A program made the translations under genes and the position numbers. The notes beneath the pieces are model-generated. The model was not told where the DNA came from and searched no databases. It saw only the letters and a list, made by a program, of their open reading frames with translations. From assembly GCA_900550025.1 (NCBI GenBank), contig URQP01000056.1, forward strand, positions 1 through 16,690: 16,690 nucleotides of DNA, read 5' to 3'. This DNA is from an uncultured Porphyromonadaceae bacterium (GTDB lineage: Bacteria > Bacteroidota > Bacteroidia > Bacteroidales > Muribaculaceae). This document shows, in pieces, positions 13,882-16,690 of this stretch; position 1 is the stretch's first letter, and every line of letters starts with the position of its first letter.

Positions 13882-16690
13882 ATGAGTAAAGAAAAGAAAT
13901 TCTTGACTTGTGATGGTAATCAGGCGGCTGCGCATATAAGCTATATGTTTTCGGAAGTGGCTGCCATTTATCCTATCACACCGTCGTCGACAATGGCTGA
14001 ATATGTTGACGAATGGGCGGCAGCTGGCCGTAAAAATATTTTTGGGGAACCGGTTTTTGTTGAGGAAATGCAATCGGAGGCCGGTGCTGCCGGTGCCGTT
14101 CACGGCTCATTGCAGGGAGGCGCTCTGACTACTACATATACAGCATCGCAAGGTTTGCTGTTGATGATTCCTAATATGTACAAGATTGCCGGTGAGAATT
14201 TACCGTGCGTTTTCCACGTTTCCGCGCGTACGCTTGCTTCTCACGCATTGTGTATCTTCGGCGACCATCAGGATGTGATGTCGACACGCCAGACTGGATT
14301 TGCAATGCTTTGTGAAGGTTCCGTTCAGGAAGTGATGGATCTTGCAGGAGTTGCCCATCTTGCAACTTTAAAAGCTCGTGTCCCGTTCGTGAATTTCTTT
14401 GACGGATTCCGTACTTCTCACGAGATTCAGAAAATAGAGATGCTTGAGGAGAAGGATCTTGCACCGCTAATCGACCGTGAGGCGCTTGCTGAGTTCCGTG
14501 CGCGCGCGTTGAATCCGGAGAAGCCGGTGGCACGCGGTATGGCAGAAAATCCTGACCATTTCTTCCAGCACCGTGAGGCAAGTAATCCGTATTATGATGC
14601 GGTTCCTGAAATCGTTGAAGAATATATGGACAAGATTTCTGAGATCACAGGACGTAAATATGGCTTGTTCAACTATTATGGCGACCCTGAGGCTGACCGC
14701 GTGATTATCGCTATGGGTTCTGTAACTCAGGCCGCTCAGGAAGCTATCGATTATTTGATGGAGAAAGGCGAGAAAGTTGGTATTGTGGCTGTTCACTTGT
14801 ACCGTCCGTTCTCGGCTAAGCATTTCCTTGCGGCTGTTCCTAAGACCGCAAAACGCATTGCCGTACTCGACCGCACTAAGGAGCCGGGTGCTACTGGCGA
14901 GCCTCTGTTCCTCGACGTTAGGGACTGCTTCTATGGAAAGCCTGACGCTCCTGTCATCGTTGGCGGACGTTATGGATTGGGTTCTAAGGACACTACTCCG
15001 GCACAGATACTTTCTGTATATGAGAATCTTGCTTTGCCGCAACCGAAAGACCGTTTTACAATCGGAATCGTAGACGATGTTACGTTCACTTCGCTTCCGC
15101 AAAAAGAAGAAATCGCTCTTGGAGGAGAAGGAATGTTTGAGGCTAAGTTCTATGGATTGGGTGCTGACGGTACAGTAGGCGCAAACAAGAACTCTGTGAA
15201 AATCATTGGAGAAAATACCGACAAGTACTGTCAGGCTTATTTTGCTTACGATTCAAAGAAGTCGGGCGGTTTCACATGCTCGCACCTTCGTTTCGGTGAC
15301 CATCCTATCCGTTCTACTTATTTGGTGAATACGCCTAATTTTGTGGCATGCCACGTTCAGGCTTATTTGCATATGTATGATGTTACTCGCGGATTGCGTC
15401 CTAACGGTACGTTCCTTCTCAATACAATCTGGACAGGAGAAGAGCTTGCAAAACATCTTCCGAATAAAGTGAAGAGGTATTTTGCTAAGAATAATATCAC
15501 TGTATATTATATCAATGCTACTCAGATTGCACAGGAAATCGGTTTGGGCAACCGTACTAATACCATTCTCCAGTCGGCATTCTTCCGTATCACTGGTGTT
15601 ATTCCGGTAGACTTGGCTGTCGAGCAGATGAAAAAGTTCATTGTCAAGTCTTACGGCAAGAAAGGCGAGGATGTCGTTAACAAGAATTATGCGGCTGTTG
15701 ACCGTGGCGGCGAGTATCAGAAACTTGCGGTTGATCCAGCTTGGGCTAATCTCCCTGATGATGAGGTTAAGGCTAACAGCGATCCTGCATTCATCAACAA
15801 TATAGTGCGTCCTATCAACGCTCAGGATGGCGATTTGCTTCCTGTTTCCGCATTTAAGGATAATGCTGACGGTACTTGGGAGCAAGGTACGGCACGCTAT
15901 GAGAAACGTGGTGTGGCTACATTCGTTCCGGAATGGAATCCTGAGAACTGTATCCAGTGTAACAAGTGCGCATATGTTTGCCCTCACGCCGCTATACGTC
16001 CGTTTGTCCTTACTCAGGAAGAAATGGCTGGTTCTTCATTCGATGAGAACAACACATTGCCTGCAATCGGCAAGACTTTCACAGGTATGCGTTTCGTTCA
16101 GCAGGTTGATGTCCTCGACTGTCTTGGGTGTGGCAACTGTGCTGATGTATGTCCGGGTAAGAAAGGCGAGAAGGCTTTGGTTATGAAGCCGCTTGAATCG
16201 CAGCTTGATGTACAGAAAGGTTGGGATTACTGTGTCGCTAACGTTAAGTCGAAACAACATTTGGTCGACATTAAGGCCAATGTCAAGAATTCGCAGTTCG
16301 CAACTCCGTTGTTCGAGTTCTCCGGTGCATGTTCAGGTTGTGGTGAGACTCCGTACGTGAAGTTGATTTCTCAGTTGTTCGGCGACCGTGAGATGGTTGC
16401 GAATGCTACAGGATGTAGCTCAATCTACTCCGGTTCTGTTCCGTCAACTCCTTATACTACAAATGAGCAGGGACACGGTCCGGCATGGGCAAACTCTTTG
16501 TTCGAGGATTTCTGTGAATTCGGTTTCGGTATGTATCTTGCCGTTGACAAAATGCGTGAACGTATCGTTAAGTTGATGAATCAGGCTATCGAAGGCGGTT
16601 GTCCCGAAGAAATGAAGACTTTGTTTACCGAATGGATCGCCGATAAGGAAAATACCGAACGTTCTATCGAACTGGAAGCTAAGATCACAC
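13882..16690 (+). CDS. nifJ: Pyruvate:ferredoxin (flavodoxin) oxidoreductase, 3' partial
   Basis: 936 codons are present and the frame is open to the window edge; the family is about 1190 aa, so about 250 residues are missing. The enzyme oxidises pyruvate to acetyl-CoA and CO2 and reduces ferredoxin in anaerobic metabolism. Domain I has YPITPSS with Thr33, VEEMQSEAGAAG with Glu66 near thiamine diphosphate, and SARTLASHAL with Arg116. The ferredoxin-like domain has two 4Fe-4S sites: CIQCNKCAYVCP (Cys690, 693, 696, 700) and CLGCGNCADVCP (Cys747, 750, 753, 757). The thiamine diphosphate domain opens with CSGCGE (Cys817, 820) and GCSS (Cys845), ligands of the proximal cluster; the fourth ligand would lie beyond the edge. 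The ATG at 13882 follows A/T-rich leader sequence. By eye, codon choice looks more C-ending (GAC, AAC, TTC) than in neighbours, as expected for a highly expressed gene. Confidence 0.96.
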   Translation, partial: MSKEKKFLTCDGNQAAAHISYMFSEVAAIYPITPSSTMAEYVDEWAAAGRKNIFGEPVFVEEMQSEAGAAGAVHGSLQGGALTTTYTASQGLLLMIPNMYKIAGENLPCVFHVSARTLASHALCIFGDHQDVMSTRQTGFAMLCEGSVQEVMDLAGVAHLATLKARVPFVNFFDGFRTSHEIQKIEMLEEKDLAPLIDREALAEFRARALNPEKPVARGMAENPDHFFQHREASNPYYDAVPEIVEEYMDKISEITGRKYGLFNYYGDPEADRVIIAMGSVTQAAQEAIDYLMEKGEKVGIVAVHLYRPFSAKHFLAAVPKTAKRIAVLDRTKEPGATGEPLFLDVRDCFYGKPDAPVIVGGRYGLGSKDTTPAQILSVYENLALPQPKDRFTIGIVDDVTFTSLPQKEEIALGGEGMFEAKFYGLGADGTVGANKNSVKIIGENTDKYCQAYFAYDSKKSGGFTCSHLRFGDHPIRSTYLVNTPNFVACHVQAYLHMYDVTRGLRPNGTFLLNTIWTGEELAKHLPNKVKRYFAKNNITVYYINATQIAQEIGLGNRTNTILQSAFFRITGVIPVDLAVEQMKKFIVKSYGKKGEDVVNKNYAAVDRGGEYQKLAVDPAWANLPDDEVKANSDPAFINNIVRPINAQDGDLLPVSAFKDNADGTWEQGTARYEKRGVATFVPEWNPENCIQCNKCAYVCPHAAIRPFVLTQEEMAGSSFDENNTLPAIGKTFTGMRFVQQVDVLDCLGCGNCADVCPGKKGEKALVMKPLESQLDVQKGWDYCVANVKSKQHLVDIKANVKNSQFATPLFEFSGACSGCGETPYVKLISQLFGDREMVANATGCSSIYSGSVPSTPYTTNEQGHGPAWANSLFEDFCEFGFGMYLAVDKMRERIVKLMNQAIEGGCPEEMKTLFTEWIADKENTERSIELEAKIT

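Noticed and set aside
14467..15987. Several minus-strand open frames opposite the oxidoreductase gene
   Set aside because: They are antisense to a continuous coding frame with thiamine diphosphate and iron-sulphur motifs; the plus-strand gene runs off the window edge.
1..16690. Defence island, CRISPR array, prophage or transposon
   Set aside because: No repeat-spacer pattern, transposase, integrase or terminal inverted repeats were found; the AlbA_2 gene alone is not enough to call a defence system.

Overview
The window looks like core chromosome of a Bacteroidales bacterium; a Muribaculaceae-like or Bacteroides-like gut lineage is a guess from protein resemblance. Reasons: several intergenic gaps carry the Bacteroidetes promoter form (TTTG, about 19-20 bp, TAnnTTTG); leaders are short and A/T-rich without clear Shine-Dalgarno sites; and the proteins (RecQ with an extra C-terminal domain, two-domain SGNH esterase, DbpA-like helicase with DEFD, rmlACDB order, one-chain pyruvate:ferredoxin oxidoreductase) resemble Bacteroidetes forms. 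Genes are densely packed. The longest gap is 214 bp (13668-13881). I see no tRNA, rRNA, CRISPR array, insertion sequence or phage gene.

Layout. 1-76 is the tail of an upstream gene, closed by a strong terminator. 166-3421 holds recQ and a secreted SGNH/GDSL esterase with no promoter visible between them, ended by a second strong terminator. A promoter for the next gene is built into that terminator: its -7 box lies in the loop and 3' arm. 3487-5126 holds a BASS-like membrane transporter and a small AlbA_2/Schlafen-type protein with a winged-helix tail. 5110-6283 (minus) is mtnN-luxS, two successive steps of S-adenosylhomocysteine recycling and AI-2 precursor formation. 6364-7640 holds a stand-alone B3/B4 tRNA-editing-type domain protein and a YciO/Sua5-like protein. 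7653-8969 (minus) is a DEAD-box RNA helicase with a DbpA-type C-terminal domain. 9176-13667 is a tight operon: a WecA/TagO-type polyprenyl-phosphate sugar-1-phosphate transferase followed by rmlA, rmlC, rmlD and rmlB, which make dTDP-L-rhamnose. 13882-16690 is the first 936 codons of pyruvate:ferredoxin oxidoreductase, cut by the window edge, behind its own promoter and a leader of about 98 nt.

How the genes fit together. MtnN cleaves S-adenosylhomocysteine to S-ribosylhomocysteine, and LuxS converts that to homocysteine and DPD. The WecA-like enzyme can start a lipid-linked glycan while RmlA-C-D-B supply dTDP-rhamnose, although no glycosyltransferase or flippase follows. The oxidoreductase fits anaerobic fermentative metabolism.

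I did not find a clearly new multi-gene system. The most unusual points are a Leu in place of the conserved Arg next to the catalytic Cys of LuxS, the promoter nested inside a terminator at 3431-3480, the back-to-back promoters at mtnN and the B3/B4 gene, and a perfect 14-bp palindrome just before the oxidoreductase start codon.
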